Part shown: in pieces, positions 22,298-29,228 of the stretch | How the letters are laid out: each line of letters starts with the position of its first letter | Numbering within the stretch: the stretch's first letter is position 1 | The notes under the pieces: generated by a model | What the model was told of the DNA's origin: nothing | The model's database searches: none | Seen by the model: only the letters and a program-made list of their open reading frames with translations | From: Bacillota bacterium | GTDB taxonomy: Bacteria; Bacillota; Clostridia; Lachnospirales; Lachnospiraceae | DNA length: 30,039 nt | Reading direction: 5' to 3' | Assembly (NCBI GenBank): GCA_023398615.1 | Contig: JAEWSD010000146.1 | Location: forward strand, 1 to 30,039 | Program-made: the position numbers and the translations under genes

Positions 22298-23284
22298 ATG
22301 GAGATTGGAAAAGTTTCTGAGACAGTTTTAAAAAGATCCGTATTAAAACAGATAACGCACCGAAGGCAGGAAGTTCTTGTCGGTCCCGGTGTAGGTGAGG
22401 ACTGCAGTGTCCTGGCACTGGATCAGGATGAAGTATTCGTTATATCAACCGATCCGATAACCGGTACGACAGAAGATATCGGAACACTTGCAGTACATAT
22501 TACCGCAAATGATATCTCTTCGAATGGCGCTGAGATTGTCGGAATCATGCTGACCATATTGCTGCCGGACGGTACAGGGGAATCCGAACTGAAGGAGATG
22601 ATGCGGGAAATAGATGCTGTCTGTGAAAAGTTAAATATAGAAATTATGGGCGGCCATACGGAGATTACCGCCGCGGTGAATCAGCCTGTTATAACGGTTA
22701 CCGGCGTTGGTAAGATGCATAAGGACGCTATGATTAAAACTGCCGGTATTTCGCCCGGACAGGAGATTGTTATGACGAAATGGGCCGGGTTGGAAGGAAC
22801 CGCCATTATAGCGAAAGCGAAAGAAACGGAGCTTTTGTGTAAGTACGGCCGGGATTTCATTAATGGTGCGAAAGACTTTCTTGATGATATCTCTGTGGTT
22901 AAGGAAGCAGGAATTGCAAGAAAGCTGGGGGTAACCTCCATGCATGATGTAACGGAAGGCGGTATATTCGGCGCATTATGGGAACTTGGCGAGGCATCCG
23001 GAGTCGGAATAGAGGCGGATATCCGAAAGATTACATTGAAGCAGGAAACGGTCGAGATATGCGAGTTCTTTGATCTGAACCCGTACCAGTTAATTTCGAG
23101 CGGTGTCATGCTTATGGTTACCGACAGGGCGAATGCCCTGGCGGATGAGCTTAACAGGAACGGCATCACTGCGGCGGTGATCGGCAGGATCACGGAGGGC
23201 AATGACCGTATTATAATTAACGGTGATGAGAAGCGTTATTTAGAGCCGCCTAAAAGTGATGAACTCTATAAAGTGATGACTTAA
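22298..23284 (+). CDS. AIR synthase-related (HypE-like) protein
   Basis: A 328-residue PurM/HypE/ThiL superfamily member, enzymes that use ATP to phosphorylate or activate an amide or similar group. Visible are the glycine-rich ATP loop (VGPGVGEDCSVL), ISTDPITG, ITANDISSNGAEIVGIMLTILLP and the GGHTEIT signature (typical of HypE), then the AIRS_C domain from about residue 150 (GQEIVMTKWAGLEG, MHDVTEGGIFGALWELGEASG). True HypE ends in a catalytic cysteine that carries the CN group precursor; here the end is DELYKVMT without cysteine, and no hyp or hydrogenase gene adjoins. So it is a paralogue of unknown substrate. ATG 22298 with AGGAGG (22288-22293) is preferred to the ATG at 22277. Confidence 0.82.
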   Translation: MEIGKVSETVLKRSVLKQITHRRQEVLVGPGVGEDCSVLALDQDEVFVISTDPITGTTEDIGTLAVHITANDISSNGAEIVGIMLTILLPDGTGESELKEMMREIDAVCEKLNIEIMGGHTEITAAVNQPVITVTGVGKMHKDAMIKTAGISPGQEIVMTKWAGLEGTAIIAKAKETELLCKYGRDFINGAKDFLDDISVVKEAGIARKLGVTSMHDVTEGGIFGALWELGEASGVGIEADIRKITLKQETVEICEFFDLNPYQLISSGVMLMVTDRANALADELNRNGITAAVIGRITEGNDRIIINGDEKRYLEPPKSDELYKVMT

Positions 23285-23345
23285 CTGTAAATTTGGTAAC
23301 AGTTCAGCTTTTGGTAGTTGCAGTTTAGCCGTAAGCCTGAACTGT
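23285..23345. repeat. Dispersed intergenic repeat, copy B (stem-loop)
   Basis: GGTAACAGTTCAG (23295-23307) and CTGAACTGTAAC (23337-23348) are inverted, with partial pairing between TTGCAGTTTAGC and neighbours inside. The reverse complement of 23309-23340 resembles copy A at 6014-6045. Lies between the AIR synthase and Lrp genes and could also act as a weak terminator, but lacks a T run. Confidence 0.5.
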
Positions 23346-23383
23346 AACTAAATTTGCCGCACAGCGGCGGAATGGAGGATTCC

Positions 23384-23866
23384 ATGAGGGATAAAATATT
23401 ACATGCGATCGATAAAAACAGTAAGCTGACCGCAAAAGACCTGGCTGCCATGTTAGACAGTACGGAAGAAGAGGTGGCGGCCGTTATAAAACAGCTGGAG
23501 GAAGAAACGGTGATCTGCGGTTATCCGACCTTAATTAATTGGGATAAAACAGAAAGTGAAAAGGTTACCGCGTTAATTGAAGTAAAGGTTACACCGCAAA
23601 GAGGACAGGGATTTGATAAGATAGCCGAGAGGATCTATAAATTTGACGAGGTAGAATCCGTTTATCTGATGTCGGGCGGTTTTGACCTGACCGTTATTAT
23701 AGAAGGAAAGAGTATGCGTGAGGTTGCGAATTTTGTTTCGGGTAAGCTTGCGCCTATGGAGGCCGTATTAAGCACTGCTACCCATTTTGTATTGAAGAAA
23801 TACAAAGAACACGGGATGCCTCTGGTACATGATAAAACGGATGAAAGGATGCTGATTACACCTTGA
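23384..23866 (+). CDS. Lrp/AsnC family transcriptional regulator (AlaR-like)
   Basis: A 160-residue feast/famine regulator. The N-terminal winged helix-turn-helix (about residues 1-55; KLTAKDLAAMLDSTEEEVAAVIKQLEEETVI) precedes the RAM effector domain (TALIEVKVTPQRGQGFDKIAERIYKFDEVESVYLMSGGFDLTVIIEGKSM). The start ATG 23384 has GGAGG (23372-23376) upstream. Its stop overlaps the aminotransferase start by 4 bp (TTGA). B. subtilis has an equivalent pair, AlaR (Lrp family, 166 residues) and AlaT (alanine transaminase, 386 residues). The regulator therefore probably controls its own operon in response to an amino acid, perhaps alanine; this last point is inference. Confidence 0.9.
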   Translation: MRDKILHAIDKNSKLTAKDLAAMLDSTEEEVAAVIKQLEEETVICGYPTLINWDKTESEKVTALIEVKVTPQRGQGFDKIAERIYKFDEVESVYLMSGGFDLTVIIEGKSMREVANFVSGKLAPMEAVLSTATHFVLKKYKEHGMPLVHDKTDERMLITP

Positions 23867-25026
23867 GAAACCCATTATCGAAGACGATTACAGGGATACA
23901 GCCTTCCGGCATACGGAAGTTTTTTGATATAGTGAGTGAAATGAAGGATGCTATTTCTTTAGGCGTGGGTGAACCGGATTTTGATACGCCCTGGCATATC
24001 AGGGAGGAAGGGATTTATTCCCTGGAGAAGGGAAGGACCTTTTATACCTCTAATTCAGGCTTAAAGGAATTAAGGACGGAGATCTGCAATTACCTTTACA
24101 GAAGGCAGCAATTACAATACGATCCCAATCATGAAACGATCGTCACGATCGGGGGAAGTGAAGCGATTGACATATCCTTAAGAGCCATGCTTGATCCGGG
24201 TGATGAAGTCCTGATACCTCAGCCGAGCTATGTCTCTTACCTGCCCTGTGTTACCTTAGCCGGCGGTAAGCCGGTGATAATTGAGCTTAAAGAAGAGGAT
24301 GACTTCAGGCTGACCGGGGAAAAGCTGCTTGCTGCCATAACGGACAAAACAAAGATATTAATTCTGCCTTTTCCCAATAATCCGACGGGTGCAATTATGG
24401 AATATGAAGACCTGGCCGTAATTGCAAGGATTGCTGCGGAAAAAGACCTGTTTGTGATTTCAGATGAAATCTATTCCGAACTGACCTATGGCAGGGAGCA
24501 TGTGACGATTGCCGGATTCCCGGGGATGAAGGAAAGAACCGTACTGATCAACGGTTTCTCGAAATCCTATGCGATGACCGGCTGGAGGCTTGGCTATGCC
24601 GTGGGTCCGAGGACAATTATAGAACAAATGGTTAAGATACACCAGTTTGCAATCATGTGTGCACCTACCGCCAGCCAGTATGCGGCTGTGGAAGCATTGA
24701 AAAACGGTGATTCCGATGTTGGGATGATGAGGGAAGCCTATGACCAGCGAAGACAATATCTGATTCGTGCCATTCGGGAAATGGGACTTGAGTGCTTTGA
24801 GCCATTCGGCGCTTTTTATATTTTTCCCTGCATTAAAAGTCTTGGAATGGGTTCGGAGGAATTTGCCAATGCTCTATTGAAGGAAGAGAAAGTAGCAGTA
24901 GTACCGGGAACTGCCTTCGGTGAATGCGGAGACGGCTATCTGAGGATATCCTATGCTTATTCCATTGAGAATCTAAAGACAGCAATAGAAAGAATTGGTA
25001 GATTTGTAAAAAGGTACAAGAAATAA
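23863..25026 (+). CDS. PLP-dependent class I/II aminotransferase (AlaT-like)
   Basis: A 387-residue fold-type I aminotransferase. The PLP lysine is Lys 234 in GFSKSYAMTGWRLGY, with the supporting residues Asn 173 (PNNPTG), Asp 201 and Tyr 204 (SDEIYSE), and the substrate-carboxylate arginine in GYLRISYAY. The early SLGVGEPDFDTPWHI is typical of the aspartate/alanine transaminase subgroup (B. subtilis AlaT, PatA). It likely transfers an amino group between alanine or an aromatic amino acid and 2-oxoglutarate; specificity cannot be read. TTG 23863 lies in the TTGA overlap with the regulator and has only AAAGG about 14 bp upstream, so translation probably depends on coupling. Confidence 0.92.
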   Translation: MRNPLSKTITGIQPSGIRKFFDIVSEMKDAISLGVGEPDFDTPWHIREEGIYSLEKGRTFYTSNSGLKELRTEICNYLYRRQQLQYDPNHETIVTIGGSEAIDISLRAMLDPGDEVLIPQPSYVSYLPCVTLAGGKPVIIELKEEDDFRLTGEKLLAAITDKTKILILPFPNNPTGAIMEYEDLAVIARIAAEKDLFVISDEIYSELTYGREHVTIAGFPGMKERTVLINGFSKSYAMTGWRLGYAVGPRTIIEQMVKIHQFAIMCAPTASQYAAVEALKNGDSDVGMMREAYDQRRQYLIRAIREMGLECFEPFGAFYIFPCIKSLGMGSEEFANALLKEEKVAVVPGTAFGECGDGYLRISYAYSIENLKTAIERIGRFVKRYKK

Positions 25027-25047
25027 AGAAAATTGTCAATTTATATA

Positions 25048-25077
25048 TTGAATTGATAGATACAAATATGATAGAAT
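25048..25077 (+). promoter_or_regulatory. Possible promoter for cheX
   Basis: TTGAAT (25048-25053), 18-bp spacer, TAGAAT (25072-25077), just after the aminotransferase stop and 31 bp before cheX. Confidence 0.5.
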
Positions 25078-25107
25078 CTTTACAGTATTACTTAGGAGGA
25101 AAACACC

Positions 25108-25572
25108 ATGGCAGGAATGAACGCAGAACACATTAACCCATTTTTGATTTCATCGACAAAAATATTGAAAGATATGTGTTCCGTTGATGTTAGGATTGGC
25201 AAACCGTTTATTAAAGATACGGAGTTTACGGATGATACATTAGTGATTTTAATTGGCATTACAGGAGAGATACGAGGTCAGGTTATGATTGCCATAACAA
25301 ATCAAATAGCCTGTAATTTAGCCTCAAAGATGATTATGATGCCTATTACGCAGTTGGATGAGCTGTCCACGAGTGCAATCGGCGAGCTTGGCAATATGAT
25401 ACTTGGTAATGCGGCAACGATATTTTCAACCAAAGGTATTGGAATAGATATTACCCCTCCTACCCTTTGTATGGGGGATGTTTCTTTTTCCAACAATTAT
25501 ACGCAGAATATATGTGTACCGTTAATTTTAGAAGATGAGAATATTATTGAGATAAATGTTGCGGTAGTTTAG
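25108..25572 (+). CDS. cheX: Chemotaxis phosphatase CheX
   Basis: CheX dephosphorylates the response regulator CheY-P and so resets flagellar signalling. The 154-residue protein begins with NPFLISSTKILKDMC, as in the family. Its catalytic ExxN motif is visible as Glu 93 and Asn 96 in AIGELGNMILGNAAT, the CheC/CheX/FliY helix. The hydrophobic beta segment LVILIGITGEIRGQVMIAI is conserved. AGGAGG (25095-25100) precedes ATG 25108. No other chemotaxis or flagellar gene is in the window, so it acts with proteins encoded elsewhere or on a non-chemotactic response regulator. Lone cheX genes next to trmL are plausible in Lachnospiraceae, but that is memory-based. Confidence 0.88.
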   Translation: MAGMNAEHINPFLISSTKILKDMCSVDVRIGKPFIKDTEFTDDTLVILIGITGEIRGQVMIAITNQIACNLASKMIMMPITQLDELSTSAIGELGNMILGNAATIFSTKGIGIDITPPTLCMGDVSFSNNYTQNICVPLILEDENIIEINVAVV

Positions 25573-25593
25573 ACGGATGGGAGCAGTCTTTCA

Positions 25594-26094
25594 ATGAATA
25601 TAGTACTATATGAACCGGAGATTCCTGCAAATACGGGTAACATAGGCAGAACCTGTGTGGCTACGGGGACCAGGCTGCATTTGATTGAACCGCTTGGTTT
25701 CCGCTTAAGAGAAAAAGAAATTAAGCGGTCGGGACTCGATTATTGGAAGGACCTGGATGTCACCGTATATGATAATTATGATGATTTTTTAACCAGGAAT
25801 CCGGGAGCCAGGATTTATATGGCAACCACGAAAGCTTTAAACGTTTACACTGAGGTCAGCTATGAACCGGACTGCTACATCATGTTCGGTAAGGAAAGTG
25901 CCGGAATTCCGGAAGAAATATTATTGCAGAACAAGGATACCGCAATCCGCATTCCCATGATTGGGGAGATACGTTCCCTGAATCTTGCGAATTCGGTAGC
26001 GGTTGTTTTATATGAAGCGCTGCGGCAGAATGATTTCGGAGGCATGAAAAGGGCGGGGCAGCTGCATCATCATACCTGGGAGGAAGGAAAGTGA
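25594..26094 (+). CDS. trmL: tRNA (cytidine(34)-2'-O)-methyltransferase TrmL
   Basis: TrmL methylates the 2'-OH of the wobble base (C34 or cmnm5U34) of tRNA-Leu, using S-adenosylmethionine. The 166-residue SPOUT enzyme has the three family motifs: IPANTGNIGRTCVATG near the start, MFGKESAGIPEEIL (motif 2) and IRSLNLANSVAVVLYEALRQ (motif 3, trefoil knot). The ending GQLHHHTWEEGK is slightly longer than some relatives. GGGAG (25576-25580) precedes ATG 25594; the gap to cheX is 21 bp, so they may be co-transcribed. Confidence 0.95.
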   Translation: MNIVLYEPEIPANTGNIGRTCVATGTRLHLIEPLGFRLREKEIKRSGLDYWKDLDVTVYDNYDDFLTRNPGARIYMATTKALNVYTEVSYEPDCYIMFGKESAGIPEEILLQNKDTAIRIPMIGEIRSLNLANSVAVVLYEALRQNDFGGMKRAGQLHHHTWEEGK

Positions 26095-26464
26095 GAATTT
26101 TTGTTGCTGTTCGGTTAACAAAATGCTCATCCTCCGCCAGGACGCGCACATCGTTTCATTGTAATTTGACTGTAAGCGGCTGCGCGGTGCTACGGGAGTA
26201 ATTGGTTTCTAACAGGTTATATCCTTTCTAACAATTCTAATTTTATTATCAATCTAACGCACACGTGTCTATAGGTTGAGTTGTAACCATGATATCTTCA
26301 TCTTGTTTTACATTCCATAGTTATAAAATTAAATTTGTTGTCAGAATGAAAGCCGTCTGCACGAATTAATAGATATACCGATTAAAGGAAGAAAGACGCG
26401 GTAAAGCTTCTATTATAACGAACGATATGGTGGAAGCAAATGACAGGGAAGGGAGGCGGAAGGA
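26095..26464. other. 370-bp intergenic region before the sigma factor gene
   Basis: No gene seen on either strand. Bases 26121-26158 contain a GC-rich stretch (CTCATCCTCCGCCAGGACGC and CACATCG) unlike the AT-rich rest; on the minus strand it reads as a short open frame RVLAEDEHF that does not belong to a gene. It may be a dispersed repeat or remnant. No convincing promoter was found for the sigma gene. Confidence 0.4.
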
Positions 26465-27052
26465 TTGCTGGATGCAGAATTACTGGAAAAATTTCAAAGT
26501 AATCCGGAACAGGCATTAGGGGATACGATAGAGCGGTATGCCGGCATGGTTTACAGTATAATTTACGGAAAAATATGCACGGTAGGTACGGAGGAAGATG
26601 TAAAGGAATGTGTCAGCGATGTTTTTCTGGAATTCTATCGGCAGATAGACAGGTTTCACCCGGAAAAAGGTTCTGTGAAAACGTATCTGTCAATGATGGC
26701 AAAGTATAAGGGAATCGATCTGTACCGAAAATTAATCCGTATAGCCGGAAATCAGTCGGTAATGGACAATGATTTGGAAGAATTTGCGGATACGAAGGCA
26801 AATCCGGAACAGGATATTATCAGAAAGGAAGAAAAGGAACTGCTGCTGCAGGCAATTAACACCTTGGGCGAACCGGATAAAGAGATATTTATAAGAAAAT
26901 ATTACATGTGCCAGAAAACGAAGGAAATTGCGGAAGCTTTGAACTTGCAGGATAATACGGTGGATAAGAAGGTATCCAGGGGGTTAAAAAAACTTAGAAT
27001 TTTGTTGGGAGGTGTACAGGATGGAAAAGAAGATAACTTACTTGCAAAATGA
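26465..27052 (+). CDS. RNA polymerase sigma factor, ECF-like
   Basis: A 195-residue two-domain (regions 2 and 4) sigma-70 family protein. Region 2 is about residues 22-92 (ERYAGMVYSIIYGKI, EEDVKECVSDVFLEFYRQIDRF, KTYLSMMAKYKGIDLYRK). Region 4, with the helix-turn-helix, is about residues 125-180 (INTLGEPDKEIFIRKYYMCQKTKEIAEALNLQDNTVDKKVSRGLKKLR). TTG 26465 is used, with GGGAGG (26451-26456) 8 bp upstream. Its 3' end overlaps the next gene by 32 bp, the classic sigma/anti-sigma arrangement. It likely directs RNA polymerase to a stress or envelope regulon; the target promoters are unknown. Confidence 0.9.
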   Translation: MLDAELLEKFQSNPEQALGDTIERYAGMVYSIIYGKICTVGTEEDVKECVSDVFLEFYRQIDRFHPEKGSVKTYLSMMAKYKGIDLYRKLIRIAGNQSVMDNDLEEFADTKANPEQDIIRKEEKELLLQAINTLGEPDKEIFIRKYYMCQKTKEIAEALNLQDNTVDKKVSRGLKKLRILLGGVQDGKEDNLLAK

Positions 27053-28508
27053 AGAGGACGTTGAAAAGAAACTGAACAATATTATGGACGGGTTGGATAC
27101 AGATGAGACAGATACCCTCCTGGAGAGTTACGATTTTGAGAATATACGTTTAAATCAGGATGTTTTAAAGAGTATCAAGGACAGAACGATGGAGAAAGCC
27201 GGTATCGGTGAATTGCCGGAAGTAATTGCCGGACAGGAAGGCCAAAGCCGGAATAAGCCGGCAGGGAACCGGCATTTCAAATGGAAGCTGTATGCCGCCG
27301 CGGCTATCCTTTTCCTGCTTGCCGTATTCACTTGGAAAAACAGCGACAGTATTGTCCTTGCCTTTAATAAAATGTTCGGACTGATACCCGGTGTGGGCAT
27401 CGTCGAGGATAATAAAGAGATCCTGTATCGGCTGAAAACCCCGGAGACAGCGGAAAACAGTCAGGGAATCCTGAGCATCCTGAGCGTGGTAGCCACAAAG
27501 GATGCGATGACGGTGGGTTTCAGTTTTGAAAGGAAGAACGTAACGGAGGAACAGCTAAAGAAGGAAACGAAGGAAGAATGGGAACGCCTTAAGAAGGAAG
27601 AAAGAATGGATAAACCTGGTATTTATCTGATTACAGGCGACGATAAATATCAGACAATGTCATGGGGCAGCAGCGGAGCAGGCGAAACGGAAAATTTCAG
27701 CTTCACCTTTGAACTTGAGGAAGGGTTAATTAATACAGGGGAAACGTACACGATTTTCTATGAGAAATACGGTATCAGTGCGAAGTTCAGCCTTATGACA
27801 CTGGAACAATATGACAGCCTCGAGGAAATCGGCACCACCAATATTTATAATAATATCAGCTTAACCGCAACTTCATCCTTGGAGAACGGCCAACTGAAGG
27901 TAAATGTTTATCCGGTCAATTATTCTCAGTACAATTTGATCAGCTTCGAACAGGACTATAATCTTGAGTACTTTGGTAAGAAAATAGCCCTTGAAACGGA
28001 AAACGGGAGCAAAACCTATACCCTGCCGGGAAGCTATGGAAGCGGTATGAATGCGGCATACGGCTTTGATGTAAGCGACGGCTCGAAGGAATTCCTCCTT
28101 GCCGTTCCGTTCGTAGCAGTCGAATCGAAGGAGGAGGAAAAAGTAACGCTTCCGATACCAAAGCTCGGTGAAGTTATGGAGCTAAATAAGGAGATTGCCT
28201 TTGATAAAGGGAGTGTCATCATAAAAAGTGTAGAAAAAATTATGCAGGACGGAGGCAACGAATACGGGGACCTTAAAATGAAGCTGGAGTACTTAAGCAG
28301 CAGCGAGAATCAACGGCTGGTGGATATAGAATTCCAACGTTACGGTAACGGCGGCTGGGGCTGGAGCGGAGAATATGATTCTGACGGAAGGCTGGTTACA
28401 ATCTATTATATGCTGGAGAAATCGGACAGAAGCAAGCTTAAGCTAAAAGCCGTAGGGCCAAGATATGTATTTATGGATGAATACCGGCTGACTCTTGATG
28501 TAAATTAG
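27021..28508 (+). CDS. DUF4179 transmembrane protein, probable anti-sigma factor
   Basis: A 495-residue protein with a charged cytoplasmic part (residues 1-87), one membrane helix (about 88-105) and a large extracytoplasmic part. The stretch FNKMFGLIPGVGIVEDNKE right after the helix is the DUF4179 signature. The N-terminal part (EEDVEKKLNNIMDGLDTD) likely binds the sigma factor but lacks a clear zinc anti-sigma (HxxxCxxC) motif. ATG 27021 has GGAGG (27008-27012) 8 bp upstream; a GTG at 27012 is an alternative. Overlap with the sigma gene gives tight co-expression. The outside part is beta-rich and may sense an envelope signal. The anti-sigma role is inferred from context. Confidence 0.85.
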   Translation: MEKKITYLQNEEDVEKKLNNIMDGLDTDETDTLLESYDFENIRLNQDVLKSIKDRTMEKAGIGELPEVIAGQEGQSRNKPAGNRHFKWKLYAAAAILFLLAVFTWKNSDSIVLAFNKMFGLIPGVGIVEDNKEILYRLKTPETAENSQGILSILSVVATKDAMTVGFSFERKNVTEEQLKKETKEEWERLKKEERMDKPGIYLITGDDKYQTMSWGSSGAGETENFSFTFELEEGLINTGETYTIFYEKYGISAKFSLMTLEQYDSLEEIGTTNIYNNISLTATSSLENGQLKVNVYPVNYSQYNLISFEQDYNLEYFGKKIALETENGSKTYTLPGSYGSGMNAAYGFDVSDGSKEFLLAVPFVAVESKEEEKVTLPIPKLGEVMELNKEIAFDKGSVIIKSVEKIMQDGGNEYGDLKMKLEYLSSSENQRLVDIEFQRYGNGGWGWSGEYDSDGRLVTIYYMLEKSDRSKLKLKAVGPRYVFMDEYRLTLDVN

Positions 28509-28531
28509 TTTGGACTTGAAACAGTAGGGTC

Positions 28532-28560
28532 TTCACAAAAACGGTCAGCCGTATTATGAT
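28532..28560 (+). promoter_or_regulatory. Promoter for the TetR regulator gene
   Basis: TTCACA (28532-28537, five of six) and TATGAT (28555-28560) with 17-bp spacing. Confidence 0.6.
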
Positions 28561-28568
28561 AAATTTAT

Positions 28569-28595
28569 GGTTAACAGACTAACCGATTTGGTCAG
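28569..28595. promoter_or_regulatory. Probable TetR operator (two overlapping palindromes)
   Basis: GGTTA-ACAGAC-TAACC (28569-28584) is a perfect 5-bp inverted repeat, and CTAACC-GATTT-GGTCAG (28579-28595) is a second, imperfect one (5 of 6 pairs) sharing the TAACC half. Both lie between the promoter and the start codon, where binding would block transcription. Confidence 0.5.
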
Positions 28596-28604
28596 GGGGA
28601 CATT

Positions 28605-29213
28605 ATGAATCAATCATTTTTCAGTCTGCCGACGGAAAAGAAAGACAGGGTTTTAAATGCGGGATATAAGACATTTGCGGCCCACGCGTACGGAAAAGCA
28701 TCGATGGCGTTCATGGCCGATGAGGCACAGATATCAAAGGCACTTTTATTCTATTATTTCAGGAATAAGAAGGAGTTGTATCTTTATCTGTTCCGGTCGG
28801 CAGCCGATTTTTTGCGAAGTACAAGGAAGGCGGTTGCGGCGGGGGCATCCCAGGACTTTTTTGAAGCGATAAAGGCGGAAAGCCGGGAGCGTATTCTTAT
28901 GATGCGCCGGTATCCTTATATCTTCAGCTTTATTGCACGTGCCTATTATGAGGAAGATGAGGAAGTAAAAACAGAACTGGGAAAGCTTAAGGACAGTATG
29001 TTACAGTCGAAAAAAGAGAATGAATTATCCCGGCTAGATCAATGTAAATTCCGTAATCCGGAAGATATGGAAGTCCTCTACGATATTATCATATATATGT
29101 CTGAAGGCTACATGGCAAAGAATATGAATATGCTGTATAAAAAACCGGAGCAGATAGTAAGAGATTCGGAAAAAATGCTTGATGTTCTTAAGAAAAATTT
29201 TTATCATTTATGA
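28605..29213 (+). CDS. TetR/AcrR family transcriptional regulator
   Basis: A 202-residue repressor-type protein. The N-terminal DNA-binding domain (about residues 10-55) reads KKDRVLNAGYKTFAAHAYGKASMAFMADEAQISKALLFYYFRNKKELYLYLF, with the TetR helix-turn-helix in AQISKALLFYYFRNKKELY. The C-terminal ligand/dimer domain is helical and divergent, so the inducer cannot be inferred. AGGGGG (28595-28600) precedes ATG 28605. Palindromes just upstream suggest autorepression. The next gene, a hydrolase 15 bp downstream, is likely in the same operon and under the same control. Confidence 0.93.
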   Translation: MNQSFFSLPTEKKDRVLNAGYKTFAAHAYGKASMAFMADEAQISKALLFYYFRNKKELYLYLFRSAADFLRSTRKAVAAGASQDFFEAIKAESRERILMMRRYPYIFSFIARAYYEEDEEVKTELGKLKDSMLQSKKENELSRLDQCKFRNPEDMEVLYDIIIYMSEGYMAKNMNMLYKKPEQIVRDSEKMLDVLKKNFYHL

Positions 29214-29228
29214 AGGAAAGAGGTTTCT

